From Deltaproteobacteria bacterium (GTDB lineage Bacteria; Myxococcota_A; Polyangia; Haliangiales; Haliangiaceae): a stretch of DNA of 64,000 nt. Position 1 is the first letter of the stretch, and the number at the start of each line of letters is the position of its first letter. Shown piece after piece: positions 8,805 to 16,804 of this stretch. The notes under the pieces were generated by a model. The model saw nothing but the letters and a program-made list of their open reading frames with translations, searched no databases and had not been told where the DNA came from. The DNA lies in assembly GCA_020630875.1 (NCBI GenBank), contig JAHDIH010000003.1:210071-274070 (forward strand). The letters are read 5' to 3'. Position numbers and translations under genes: made by a program.

Positions 8805-8810
8805 ATTATA
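8805..8810 (-). promoter_or_regulatory. Possible -10 element upstream of the sigma-54 activator
   Basis: A perfect TATAAT lies in the 21 bp gap between batE and the sigma-54 activator, reading toward the activator. A start about 7 bp downstream would leave almost no leader before the TTG at 8795. The -35 position (about 8828-8833, TTCTTA) is poor. Could be chance or a near-leaderless promoter. Confidence 0.25.
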
Positions 8811-8816
8811 CTACAT

Positions 8817-9467
8817 TTAGTCGATGGTAAGAACTGACTGACCCTCGATCCAAGCCTCACCTACATCGTTTTTTACCATTACTTTTCCATCCTGATGCTT
8901 CTGAACCTCAAAAACTTGTCCTTCGAACACAGTACTTAGCTCATTAGCAAGCTCTGGGTCCAAGTGCAGCGAGGCCTGAGCGGAAACGACGATGACGTAC
9001 TCTGCACGGCGATGACCGTAGTACTGGATGCATAGCATCACTACCACTACGAGACTTATTGGAAGGATCACGTGGTGACGTCTGCTGAAAACAACCAGAT
9101 AAAATTGCCAAATGATTAAGAGAAGACCACTAATCATTGCAATCGAAGACCACGGCATCCGACTGAATTCTGGCTTTGATAATTCTACGCCATGCTTTTG
9201 CTTGAGCATCGATCGGGCTTTTTGGGCATTATTATGAACGTCGCTCCGATGCACACGAAGCTCTGCACTATAGTAATTTCGTAGTGCTAAAGAATACCTT
9301 CCTTGTAGGTAGTACGCATTCCCTAAGTTGAAAAAGAGCGAAGCATCGTCTTCGCCTTCGGCGATAGCACTTTCCAAAGCGTTAATTACATCTCCACGGT
9401 CAACCGCATTTGATGTTGACGTTCCGGAATTGAGCGAACTAGCAAGGAGAAGAAGAAGAGCTATCAT
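8817..9467 (-). CDS. batE: BatE-like protein: TPR, two membrane helices, SH3-like C-terminus
   Basis: 216 residues. An N-terminal hydrophobic segment (MIALLLLLASSLNSG) acts as signal or anchor; residues about 25-75 form a TPR-like pair (ASLFFNLGNAYYLQGRYSLALRNYYSAE); two transmembrane helices lie at about 105-145; and a bacterial SH3-like domain ends the protein (LHLDPELANELSTVFEGQVFEVQ...GEAWIEGQSVLTID). This is the BatE/aerotolerance layout. It is the last gene of the eight-gene Bat operon and starts 4 bp inside batD. The Bat system is an inner-membrane VWA complex linked to envelope or oxidative stress in Bacteroides, Leptospira and Francisella (family knowledge); its biochemical function is still unclear. 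Confidence 0.8.
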   Translation of the reverse strand: MIALLLLLASSLNSGTSTSNAVDRGDVINALESAIAEGEDDASLFFNLGNAYYLQGRYSLALRNYYSAELRVHRSDVHNNAQKARSMLKQKHGVELSKPEFSRMPWSSIAMISGLLLIIWQFYLVVFSRRHHVILPISLVVVVMLCIQYYGHRRAEYVIVVSAQASLHLDPELANELSTVFEGQVFEVQKHQDGKVMVKNDVGEAWIEGQSVLTID

Positions 9468-10960
9468 TGGTCGCCTACTTCCTTAAGAAGACGTCGAGTC
9501 AACGCTTTAAGTTGGGGCCTTGAAAGCGTAACGTTTCCATAGTCAATGTAGTCGCATACGTCCAAAAGCGCCTTAGATTCTTTGGTCGCTCTATGTTTCA
9601 GTAGCTTCCGAGCGTCTATGGCCCAATCTTGAGAGTTCGTAGCTACCTTCGCTTTTTCTCGAACACCATTGCGAGCCGGTTTAAATCGCCCCCCTATTAC
9701 CAATAAAGAAATGGCCCAAAGCAACATAGAGATACCGACTGCGACATCTTTGATCACTTTGGGCCAATTCTTAGTTTTACCTGCCTTTGACGTCCAATCC
9801 CCCGCGATGTCAGGTCGCGTTACGATGGTGTCTCCAATCGCCAGAATCGAAACTGCATTAGTATCAACCACCTCTAGGGCTCCAGAAGCGTAGTTCGCAA
9901 CTTCAAAACTAACAGGTGGGATTTCTATCCTGCCGGCTCGCGTTGCTCTGGACCAATAGCCAAACCGAGTGGTGGTGGTATGCCTTGAGCCGTTTGATTG
10001 ACTCGTCGTTCCCAGCACTGTCGGTGACTCAATCAACAGCCCGGAAACTTCCAACTTTGGCGGAGTGAAGCTTGAAATATCTCCTTCTGTCTCCACCAAT
10101 AAACTTACTGTAAATCCATCACCGACTTCTGTTTTATCTTTGTCCAAAGCAAGGCGAAAGCGACTGGTAGAAGGAAGAACTCCTCGCTTCATGCCGGCAA
10201 TATCAGAAACTGTTAAAATGGCTCCTTGAGACTCCAGCGTAAGCCAACCTCGAGAAGCCATTTGGACGTCCACTCGGCTGGAATCTATGGTCAAAGAACC
10301 AACATTCGGCGGAAAGATCACCACCTTTGACAACACGGCCGAGCTTCCTTTTGGCATCTTCGAGAATCTTGCAGACTTATAGTCACGTAGCACGACATGA
10401 CTCGGCAAGTCTGGAAGCTCATACTTCAACTGTACGACCGGTTCATCTGAAACGATTACCCACTCTACCACTACGGGCTGTCCGGGGAAAACGTCCGTTT
10501 GCTGCGTGCACAGCAGTAGCGCGGGCAGTTCATCAGGCATATTGCATCCCGCAATTGTCGCGCCGTCAACAGTCACTTGCGCTTGCGATCTGTTGCTCAA
10601 AACATCCACCTTCAATGTATCACTTTCCACGCGTTTTTGATTGTAGATGGCGTAGGCCGGACCAATGAGAATCTCTCCGGCAACGGATGACTTGACTCGA
10701 TAGATACGAGTTTCTTTCTCAACCTTTTTTCCTGCGCTCTGAGTTACCACCGAAGCTACAGTGGAATCGAGAACCGTGCCCCCTTCAAACTTTGGACGAC
10801 CAAACTTCTCTATGGGGCCGGGTGACGAAGACTCCACCGTCACCAAAAACTCTTCGTCAACTTCCACCACGCTTTTGGATGTCGAGAGAGTCACGGAATG
10901 CTCCGCAACAGCAACCTCTGACAAGAAAATGCTACCAATCATTGCCAGAGCGATTCGCAC
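9464..10960 (-). CDS. batD: BatD-like protein (oxygen-tolerance family)
   Basis: About 498 residues. The open frame extends to 11059, but I place the start at the GTG at 10960: it gives a clean signal peptide (V/MRIALAMIGSIFLSEVAVA), is preceded by AAGGGG at good spacing, and reduces the overlap with batC from 128 to 29 bp. BatD features: repeated beta-sandwich segments opening with HSVTLSTSKSVVEVDEEFLVTV, the phrase FPGQPVVVEWVI, and a second domain LALDKDKTEVGDGFTVSLLVE. A single transmembrane helix near residue 415 is followed by a cytoplasmic helical tail (LLKHRATKESKALLDVCDY). The protein sits mostly in the periplasm and is thought to serve as ligand-binding or scaffold part of the Bat complex. 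Confidence 0.85.
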   Translation of the reverse strand: MRIALAMIGSIFLSEVAVAEHSVTLSTSKSVVEVDEEFLVTVESSSPGPIEKFGRPKFEGGTVLDSTVASVVTQSAGKKVEKETRIYRVKSSVAGEILIGPAYAIYNQKRVESDTLKVDVLSNRSQAQVTVDGATIAGCNMPDELPALLLCTQQTDVFPGQPVVVEWVIVSDEPVVQLKYELPDLPSHVVLRDYKSARFSKMPKGSSAVLSKVVIFPPNVGSLTIDSSRVDVQMASRGWLTLESQGAILTVSDIAGMKRGVLPSTSRFRLALDKDKTEVGDGFTVSLLVETEGDISSFTPPKLEVSGLLIESPTVLGTTSQSNGSRHTTTTRFGYWSRATRAGRIEIPPVSFEVANYASGALEVVDTNAVSILAIGDTIVTRPDIAGDWTSKAGKTKNWPKVIKDVAVGISMLLWAISLLVIGGRFKPARNGVREKAKVATNSQDWAIDARKLLKHRATKESKALLDVCDYIDYGNVTLSRPQLKALTRRLLKEVGDQ

Positions 10961-11612
10961 CAGACCCCTTTCTCGCTGAATCGCGAATTTTTTTACGTCG
11001 TCTACTGTTCGCTTGCGCTTCAAGATCTTCCAACCGCTCTTCCTTGGAACGACCATCATTAGGTGTCTGAAGGCTGTCTTGAGGTTCTCCTTCGCTAGGC
11101 GGTTGATTTTTTTCTTCTCCTGGTTCTCCTGGTTCGCCTCGCTGTCCTGGTTGTCCTGGCTCTCCTGGCTCTCCTGGCTCTCCTGGCTTCTGACGAAATC
11201 TTGGAGGTGGTGGGGGCAACTGACTTAGGGCAAGTTCGTAGTTGTACCTGGCATCTTCATTCTCTACATCGATGATCAAAGCCTGGCGATACGAAGCTAG
11301 TGCCTCCGGCCACTTTGAGTCGTCAAAGTGCTGGTTTCCGACAGTGTAGTGAGCAAGCCCGCTAGCTTTGTCATCTCCTTCAGAAGCCTTCGTAAGCGAT
11401 TCGATAGCATTCGAACGTTTTTCTATTTTGAGTTGGGTAAGCCCCAAATTTAGTAAGATCTCAGAACTATCTCCTTCTTCCAGTCGACTCTGTTCGTAAG
11501 CACTGTGTGCTTCATCATATCGACCGTTTTGGTAGAATTCGTTGCCCTCATCCACCGCGGCAGATGGCTGCATGTAAAACAGAGAAACTGAAAGCAAGCA
11601 AACCCTAAACAT
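10932..11612 (-). CDS. batC: BatC-like TPR protein with collagen-like Gly-X-Y repeats
   Basis: 226 residues. Signal peptide (MFRVCLLSVSLFYMQPSAAV), then two to three TPR units: EGNEFYQNGRYDEAHSAYEQ, ILLNLGLTQLKIEKRSNAIE and HYTVGNQHFDDSKWPEALAS. Residues about 140-165 are collagen-like, with KPGEPGEPGEPGQPGQ followed by RGEPGEPGE. The tail is very charged (SRRRKKIRDSARKGSG). BatC normally carries TPRs and a charged low-complexity tail; the regular Gly-Pro-Glu triplets are an unusual elaboration. Overlaps batB by 8 bp at its start and batD by 29 bp at its end. It probably binds partner Bat proteins in the periplasm. Confidence 0.82.
   Translation of the reverse strand: MFRVCLLSVSLFYMQPSAAVDEGNEFYQNGRYDEAHSAYEQSRLEEGDSSEILLNLGLTQLKIEKRSNAIESLTKASEGDDKASGLAHYTVGNQHFDDSKWPEALASYRQALIIDVENEDARYNYELALSQLPPPPPRFRQKPGEPGEPGEPGQPGQRGEPGEPGEEKNQPPSEGEPQDSLQTPNDGRSKEERLEDLEAQANSRRRKKIRDSARKGSGANRSGNDW
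11116..11192 (-). repeat. 9-bp tandem repeat coding for collagen-like PGE triplets in batC
   Basis: About eight imperfect copies of a 9-bp unit (plus strand tctcctggc/tctcctggt and variants), encoding the run of Pro-Gly-Glu/Gln triplets. The last three copies (11159-11187) are almost identical, suggesting recent slippage; copy number may vary between strains. Confidence 0.85.
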
Positions 11613-12669
11613 ACCGAGCCCCTACCAGTCGTTCTGCAGCAACAAGCATAAACAACGCAATCCAATAAATGGTATCTGTGGGAACTCTAGCTTCCCCTTT
11701 GTCGTCACCAATTCGCCCTTCTTTCAATTCGGACAACGCATCTAAGAGCTGAGACGTCGCCGCCTCAGTATTTTTCGCCCTAATGTAGCGAACGTTGTCG
11801 CTTTGTTGCGCCAAGTTTTGCAGCCTCACTTCATCTAACGTACTCAACACGTAGCCGGTCCCTTCCTTATTTTTCTTTAGCCCAACAACTTCGTTTTTGT
11901 CGTTGAGCTCGGGCACTCTTCCACCAGACACCGTACCGAAACCAACAAGAAGCACCAATTTCCCATCTTCTGTTGCTTTTTTTACCTCAACCGAAACAAG
12001 GTCATCTTCCGCCCCGCCACCATCCGTAAGTACGACAACGGCACGACCTCGCTTATCCGGAACTGCGTTTTCTTCATCGCCACTGTCAAATCCTGCTAGA
12101 TGGGCGCATTCCGTACCATAGCCAACGGACTCATTAGCTAAACAGGCCGCCAGTTGAATGCCGTATGCCATATCAGATCCGCCGGGAAAGTCTGTTGTTC
12201 GAATAGAGTTTAGCCACGCCATCGCAGCGTCATGGTCGGTAGTCAAAGGGAAAAACGTGGCAGCACCAGCATAAGCCGACAGTCCGACGCGATAACCTGA
12301 CTTCTTTTCCATTAGTCTCTCTACGACACTTTTCGCGGTGACTAATCGTTCTTGCAACGTACCAGAGTTTCCATCAGTCTCATCCCAATCTTCGACCCTC
12401 ATTGATTTAGACACATCTATTGCAAATGAAATATCCAGTCCAGTACGTTCGGAAACATCAAGTGAGACCTCATGAGGTTCCAGAAGAAGTAGAAACACCA
12501 GCCCAGCAACGGCGCCCCACAGACAAAGTCGGAGTCCGAGCCGAGGATTCACTTTAGGCATCACCCGCCTTTGCGTGCGAACAATTCCGTAGGCAAACAA
12601 CAATGCGAACCCCAACAAAACGACACTTACCACAGCGGCAATACCCAGCATGTCCCACCTGAAGTTCAT
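11605..12669 (-). CDS. batB: BatB-like VWA-domain inner-membrane protein
   Basis: 354 residues. Two N-terminal transmembrane helices (about 8-28 and 48-65), a von Willebrand factor A domain from about 78 to 315, and a C-terminal helix (TIYWIALFMLVAAERLVG). The MIDAS metal site is intact at its first motif, AIDVSKSMRVEDW, with a later TDGGG segment. Several Cys residues appear in the middle of the VWA domain. BatA and BatB are paired membrane VWA proteins; they are thought to assemble through metal-dependent adhesion with MoxR-type AAA+ input. Starts 4 bp inside batA and overlaps batC by 8 bp. Confidence 0.88.
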   Translation of the reverse strand: MNFRWDMLGIAAVVSVVLLGFALLFAYGIVRTQRRVMPKVNPRLGLRLCLWGAVAGLVFLLLLEPHEVSLDVSERTGLDISFAIDVSKSMRVEDWDETDGNSGTLQERLVTAKSVVERLMEKKSGYRVGLSAYAGAATFFPLTTDHDAAMAWLNSIRTTDFPGGSDMAYGIQLAACLANESVGYGTECAHLAGFDSGDEENAVPDKRGRAVVVLTDGGGAEDDLVSVEVKKATEDGKLVLLVGFGTVSGGRVPELNDKNEVVGLKKNKEGTGYVLSTLDEVRLQNLAQQSDNVRYIRAKNTEAATSQLLDALSELKEGRIGDDKGEARVPTDTIYWIALFMLVAAERLVGARYV

Positions 12670-13673
12670 GGAGAGAACCTCCAGACAAGACGACGCAAAG
12701 CCATCTCAACCAAAAGCAACAAAGCAATTAGAAGCACGAAAGGTTGTCTCAACACTTCTACAGGTCTCACGATCCGTTTTCGTCTTCGGTCTTTTTCGAG
12801 TGTTTCTCTGACCTGCTTAAAGCTCAGTTCTAGTTCTTCGCCATCTTCGCTCGTCAGGTAATCGCCCCCTGTAGCATCAGCGAGTTCCACCAAAAGCTTG
12901 GGGTTAACCCCCATGCCTTCTTGAGGACCCAAAAGCATCGTAAAGACACGAACGTCGCTTTCTACCGCAAGGTCCTTTGCTTGCTCAGGCGAAAAGTGCC
13001 TTGCTTGATTACTTGCACCGTCTGACATCACTACGATTACTTTCGAGCGTGCCTTCGATCGAAGCAATTGTCTGACGCCCAGGGCTAGTCCATCACCGAG
13101 AGCTGTACCGTAGGAGTCAATATCTCCAATGCGAACCGCATTGACGATATGTTGCAATGCACGATAGTCAGACGTAAGCGGAGATTGAATCATGGTATCT
13201 CTGCCAAAAACTACGAGTCCGACTTGATCGTGCTTCCGTTTTTGCAGAAACGACGTAATGTTTTTCTTTCCCGCGGCCATCCGCGACGGTCTGATGTCTT
13301 GAAATGACATGGACGCAGAAGAGTCCAAAACAATAACGATATCTATTCCCTCTACCCAGATGTAGTCCGGAGGCCGCTTTCCGGGACGAGCTATGGCCAT
13401 GATTATGAGCCCCAGAGTCACCATCCGAAGAGCAAGGGGAATCCATCTAAGACGGGTAAGTAAGTTCACTCGGGGATCCCCTAAAAACGTATCGGTCGAA
13501 AGAGAAACGTGCACTTGCCGCGACCGCGTAGCGAGCCAGCCCCAAAGCGGCAGCACCGCAAGTGCAATCAAGACGTATGGCCAAGTAAACTGATAGCCAT
13601 TGGTGGACAGTCCATAGGCTACTCCCCCTAGTGCGACCACGGAGAAGACGAATGCTGCGATTAAGCTATACAC
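12666..13673 (-). CDS. batA: BatA-like VWA-domain inner-membrane protein
   Basis: 335 residues from a GTG start. N-terminal transmembrane helices at about 5-22, 32-48 and 78-95; a VWA domain about 108-290 with the MIDAS motif VLDSSASMSFQD and a conserved second segment VVMSDGASNQ; and a C-terminal helix (PFVLLIALLLLVEMAL). This is the standard BatA topology, with the VWA domain between helices. Directly coupled to the upstream DUF4381-like gene (8 bp overlap) and to batB (4 bp overlap). Confidence 0.88.
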   Translation of the reverse strand: MYSLIAAFVFSVVALGGVAYGLSTNGYQFTWPYVLIALAVLPLWGWLATRSRQVHVSLSTDTFLGDPRVNLLTRLRWIPLALRMVTLGLIIMAIARPGKRPPDYIWVEGIDIVIVLDSSASMSFQDIRPSRMAAGKKNITSFLQKRKHDQVGLVVFGRDTMIQSPLTSDYRALQHIVNAVRIGDIDSYGTALGDGLALGVRQLLRSKARSKVIVVMSDGASNQARHFSPEQAKDLAVESDVRVFTMLLGPQEGMGVNPKLLVELADATGGDYLTSEDGEELELSFKQVRETLEKDRRRKRIVRPVEVLRQPFVLLIALLLLVEMALRRLVWRFSP

Positions 13674-14541
13674 TGTCTTCCCCTACGCCAAATATCGTAT
13701 TTAGCTGGGACAAGAGTCCGGATACTCCCCCTTGGTAGTTTCGCGCGAACTTTATCTTGTCGGCGTCATTTAGCCAGTCCGCGACTGCCTCTTGATTCCT
13801 AGCTCGCAGCAAAGCATCCAATTCAGTTGTCGTCAGATCTTCCCGCCAACTGTCTTCAACCCGGGCCAAATGCGACCGCAATCCTGAGGCTGCCAGATGC
13901 AACGCGTCCACTTCTCTACCATTAGCAGCTAGCTTGTTCGCTTCCGCGAGTCGCAGTCGCAAGAGTTCACGACTTTCTGGATTCCAGCTCGCGTATCGTT
14001 CTCTCAAGCGTCTGCGACGCACCAAAAGCGCAATCAGACCTAGGACAATGAGTAACACCAAGACTGCCAATCCGAGCCAAATGAGCCGCAGTTTCTGCAG
14101 GTAAAGTCTTACAGGCGCTGGATCATCCCTTCTCGTCTTAGATTCACCTGCGATGCCTTGCACATCGATTTGCGTATCGTTCGTAAACACAACATAGGCG
14201 CGACCATCAACGACGTAGACAATCTTTTGTTTCGGCACTCTTAACTTTCCAACGTACCAAGGCACTAGTTCTATTTCAAAGGTCGTTTCTTTTTGTCCTG
14301 CAACAACTTCTTGTTTTTTCGAACGGCGTCTGGTTTCGAAGACTTCTCCAAGGTCCAACTTGCCCAGCCTTACGGAACTCACTTGAGCAGGATACGTAAC
14401 AGAAATAAACAAGGACACAGAACGACCTAGCTCGGTCTGCGGTGGTCCGATTGATGCACGAGCCTTCGGAGGTTCTACTAACGCTGGAGGCAAGTCGAAA
14501 CCACTCCCCGCCACCGCAAGCAACAAACAGACACCAATCAC
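13666..14541 (-). CDS. Bat-operon membrane protein, DUF4381/BatD-like accessory
   Basis: 291 residues from a GTG start with signal peptide (IGVCLLLAVAGSG). Residues about 20-135 form a beta-rich periplasmic domain resembling one BatD repeat (TELGRSVSLFISVTYPAQVS; VPWYVGKLRVP). One transmembrane helix lies at about 153-173 (LIWLGLAVLVLLIVLGLIAL) followed by an Arg-rich stop-transfer. The cytoplasmic part is helical (LRLRLAEANKLAANGREVDA; ELDALLRARN). The position between DUF58 and batA is where DUF4381-type proteins occur in many moxR operons. Overlaps DUF58 by 4 bp (GTGA). Function not defined. Confidence 0.7.
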   Translation of the reverse strand: MIGVCLLLAVAGSGFDLPPALVEPPKARASIGPPQTELGRSVSLFISVTYPAQVSSVRLGKLDLGEVFETRRRSKKQEVVAGQKETTFEIELVPWYVGKLRVPKQKIVYVVDGRAYVVFTNDTQIDVQGIAGESKTRRDDPAPVRLYLQKLRLIWLGLAVLVLLIVLGLIALLVRRRRLRERYASWNPESRELLRLRLAEANKLAANGREVDALHLAASGLRSHLARVEDSWREDLTTTELDALLRARNQEAVADWLNDADKIKFARNYQGGVSGLLSQLNTIFGVGEDSV

Positions 14542-15413
14542 CGGCTGCGCCTCTTTCTCATCTCAAAGAATCGCCCAAGAGATTTAGCTACGTCTTTTCC
14601 ACTTTCAAGCTCAACACTATCGGCTCCTGCTGCGCCAATTCTACGTCGCACGTCTTCGAGCCAACGATCGTAATTCCGTGCGGTTCGTTTGGCGGCCTTC
14701 CGGCTCACATAGCGCCATTGCATCTCACCGCTTTCTACATCACGAATAGGAACCACACCCAAGGCTTCCATCGTTCGGTCGCTCTTGTCCTTGGTAATAA
14801 TCGGTATGACATCATGCCGGCGGCACGCTAGTCGTAAACTGGTGTCCCACCCTTCCGCGAAAAGATCAGATATTAGAAAAGCCACAGAGGAGCGCTTCGT
14901 TACGCGAGAAAAGAACTCCAACGCAAGTTCCACGTTTGTAGACTTTCCCGACTTCTCAATATCCCAGGCTAAGATTTTTGCAATAATACTCATCACATGA
15001 CTACGACCTCTACGGGGAGGTACGTACTCATGTACTTCATCACTAAAAATCAACAATCCAACCTTATCGCGGCTTCCCGCTGCAGAGAATGCCAACAAAG
15101 CAATGCACTCTAGCATGCGCTCCCGTTTGTCTCCTCCGAAGAACGTCGACGCACTTCCATCCAGAATGAATATCACCGTCCGGTCTCGCTCTTCCGAAAA
15201 TTCCTTAACAAAGGGGGCGTTCATGCGGGCGGTAACGTTCCAATCGATGCGTCGTATATCGTCTCCCAACGAGTAGTCTCGAATCTCAGAAAACGCGATG
15301 CCACTTCCCTTGAATACACTCTCGTACAACCCAGCCATTTGCTGATTCACAACTCGCCGAGAGTAAACCTCGATTCGCTTGAGCTTTTTTAGTATGTCAG
15401 TGGACTCAGTCAC
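14538..15413 (-). CDS. DUF58 domain protein of the moxR/Bat operon
   Basis: 291 residues, GTG start 1 bp after the moxR stop (TAAGTG). Contains the DUF58 core signature GSGIAFSEIRDYSLGDDIRRIDWN (split here: GSGIAFSEIRDYSLGDD then RRIDWN) at about residues 31-57, and a degenerate VWA fold after it: ILDGSASTFFGG occupies the MIDAS position. No transmembrane segment. DUF58 proteins almost always sit next to MoxR ATPases and are assumed to be their partners or substrates. The second gene of the operon. Confidence 0.9.
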   Translation of the reverse strand: MTESTDILKKLKRIEVYSRRVVNQQMAGLYESVFKGSGIAFSEIRDYSLGDDIRRIDWNVTARMNAPFVKEFSEERDRTVIFILDGSASTFFGGDKRERMLECIALLAFSAAGSRDKVGLLIFSDEVHEYVPPRRGRSHVMSIIAKILAWDIEKSGKSTNVELALEFFSRVTKRSSVAFLISDLFAEGWDTSLRLACRRHDVIPIITKDKSDRTMEALGVVPIRDVESGEMQWRYVSRKAAKRTARNYDRWLEDVRRRIGAAGADSVELESGKDVAKSLGRFFEMRKRRSR

Positions 15414-16394
15414 TTACGGAGCAGCAACCTTCTCCGCTAATCGTTTCACAATATCATCCGCAGTTACTTCTTCAGCTTCTGCCTCGTAGGTTACCGCGAC
15501 CCGATGTCTGAGGACATCTAGTAATATTGCTTTCACATCATCGGGAGTGACGTAGCTGCGATGGTTTAGAAACGCTATTCCTTGAGCAGCTTTAGCTAGA
15601 AAAACCGTAGCCCGGGGGGATGCGCCTTGCGCGATCAAGGTGCCGACTTCAGCACCAAACTTTTCAGGAGAGCGCGTTGCATAAACCAAGTTTACGATAT
15701 AGTCGCGAATGGAGTCGTCTATATGGATTTGTTGAACCAACGAGCGAAGCTGAACAATTTTTTCGATATTTACAATCGGCCGGCATCCAACGCCAGACGG
15801 TGCGATTAACATATCTAAAATTTTTCGCTCCTCTTCCCAACTTGGGTACGTGACCTTTACCATCATCATAAATCGGTCAAGCTGCGCTTCTGGCAGCCGA
15901 TAGGTTCCCTCTTGTTCGATAGGATTTTGGGTGGCCATCACCAAAAACGGCTCCGGGAGCCGGTGCGTGGTTTCACCTATGGTTACCTGCTGCTCTTGCA
16001 TTGCCTCTAAAAGCGCGGACTGCACTTTCGCTGGCGCACGATTAATCTCATCCGCAAGAACCAAGTTTGCGAAAATAGGACCGAAGCGGTCCTTGAAAGC
16101 CCCAGCTTGAAAAATCGTCGTTCCTGTAATGTCTGCGGGGAGTAAGTCCGGGGTAAACTGAATGCGACGGAACGTAGCTTGCAGGCAAGACGCAACGGCG
16201 GTTACGGCACGAGTCTTGGCGAGCCCAGGCACCCCTTCTACCAACAAATGACCACCAGTAAGCAGTCCGATGATGATTCGCTGAAGAAAACGCTCCTGAC
16301 CGATAATTACTCGTCCGAGTTCATTCTTAAGTTCGTCTACGAAGGCACTCTCCGCCATGATAGTTTCGCTAATTCCGTTTGCTTCTTGTTGCAT
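15414..16394 (-). CDS. moxR: MoxR-family AAA+ ATPase
   Basis: 326 residues from the ATG at 16394, chosen over an upstream GTG (16421) because GGGAG lies 6 bp before it. Walker A is replaced by the MoxR form LLVEGVPGLAKTRAV; Walker B is LVLADEINRAP; ALLEAMQEQQVTIGE and MATQNPIEQEGTYRLPEAQ are diagnostic. Length is typical. MoxR ATPases act as chaperones that mature or assemble VWA-containing complexes; here the partners would be DUF58, BatA and BatB encoded immediately downstream. First gene of the operon; a TTGACA hexamer lies about 75 bp upstream, but no convincing -10 could be paired with it. Confidence 0.93.
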   Translation of the reverse strand: MQQEANGISETIMAESAFVDELKNELGRVIIGQERFLQRIIIGLLTGGHLLVEGVPGLAKTRAVTAVASCLQATFRRIQFTPDLLPADITGTTIFQAGAFKDRFGPIFANLVLADEINRAPAKVQSALLEAMQEQQVTIGETTHRLPEPFLVMATQNPIEQEGTYRLPEAQLDRFMMMVKVTYPSWEEERKILDMLIAPSGVGCRPIVNIEKIVQLRSLVQQIHIDDSIRDYIVNLVYATRSPEKFGAEVGTLIAQGASPRATVFLAKAAQGIAFLNHRSYVTPDDVKAILLDVLRHRVAVTYEAEAEEVTADDIVKRLAEKVAAP

Positions 16395-16493
16395 GGGGAT
16401 CTCCCGGTGAATGTTTTTCACAGTCTATTGCGTCGCTCGCCTAGGGTCTCAGAAATTACCAGTTCGTGTCAAAAGCCAGTGCTGGACATGAGC

Positions 16494-16499
16494 TATAAT
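16494..16499 (+). promoter_or_regulatory. Possible -10 element for the DUF1844 gene
   Basis: A perfect TATAAT sits 24 bp upstream of the ATG at 16523 in the divergent gap with moxR. The -35 region is not recognisable. Plausible because this is the only space in which the gene's promoter can lie. Confidence 0.35.
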
Positions 16500-16522
16500 T
16501 CCGTTTCTGTTATGCTCAATGT

Positions 16523-16804
16523 ATGGGTTCAGGAGCTATTCCGCCAATTGATTTTTCAACCTTCGTACTCTCGCTGGGTTCTTCTGCAATGATCGCCTTG
16601 GGTAAAATGCCCAATCCTGAGACTAACGAAGCATCAGAGCCAGACTTACCCTCGGCGAAACAGGTAATTGATATTCTTGGAGTGCTGTCTGAGAAAACCA
16701 AAAACAACCTTACCGACGCGGAAGAACAGCTTCTATCAAACCTTCTAGCAGATTTGCATCTTTGTTTTCTCGACTCAGAGAAATGTCAGGCTAAACCTCA
16801 GTAA
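16523..16804 (+). CDS. DUF1844 family protein
   Basis: 93 residues, the usual size. The sequence follows the DUF1844 pattern closely: PIDFSTFVLSLGSSAMIALG, then P-N-P-E-T, then AKQVIDILGVLSEKTKNNLT and EEQLLSNLLADLHLCF. Small cytosolic helical protein of unknown function, widespread in deltaproteobacteria and Planctomycetes, often near translation or repair genes. Its 3' end overlaps the convergent helicase gene by 14 bp. Confidence 0.85.
   Translation: MGSGAIPPIDFSTFVLSLGSSAMIALGKMPNPETNEASEPDLPSAKQVIDILGVLSEKTKNNLTDAEEQLLSNLLADLHLCFLDSEKCQAKPQ

Noticed and set aside
10960..11059. Longest batD start at 11059
   Set aside because: It would overlap batC by 128 bp and place 33 basic residues before the signal peptide; the GTG at 10960 has an SD and gives a normal signal peptide.
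11013..11228. Plus-strand frame with repeated LSWLSWLSW
   Set aside because: Antisense of the collagen-like repeat in batC.
16465..16471. TTGACA on the minus strand upstream of moxR as a full promoter
   Set aside because: No hexamer resembling TATAAT at 15-19 bp spacing; kept only as a remark in the moxR entry.
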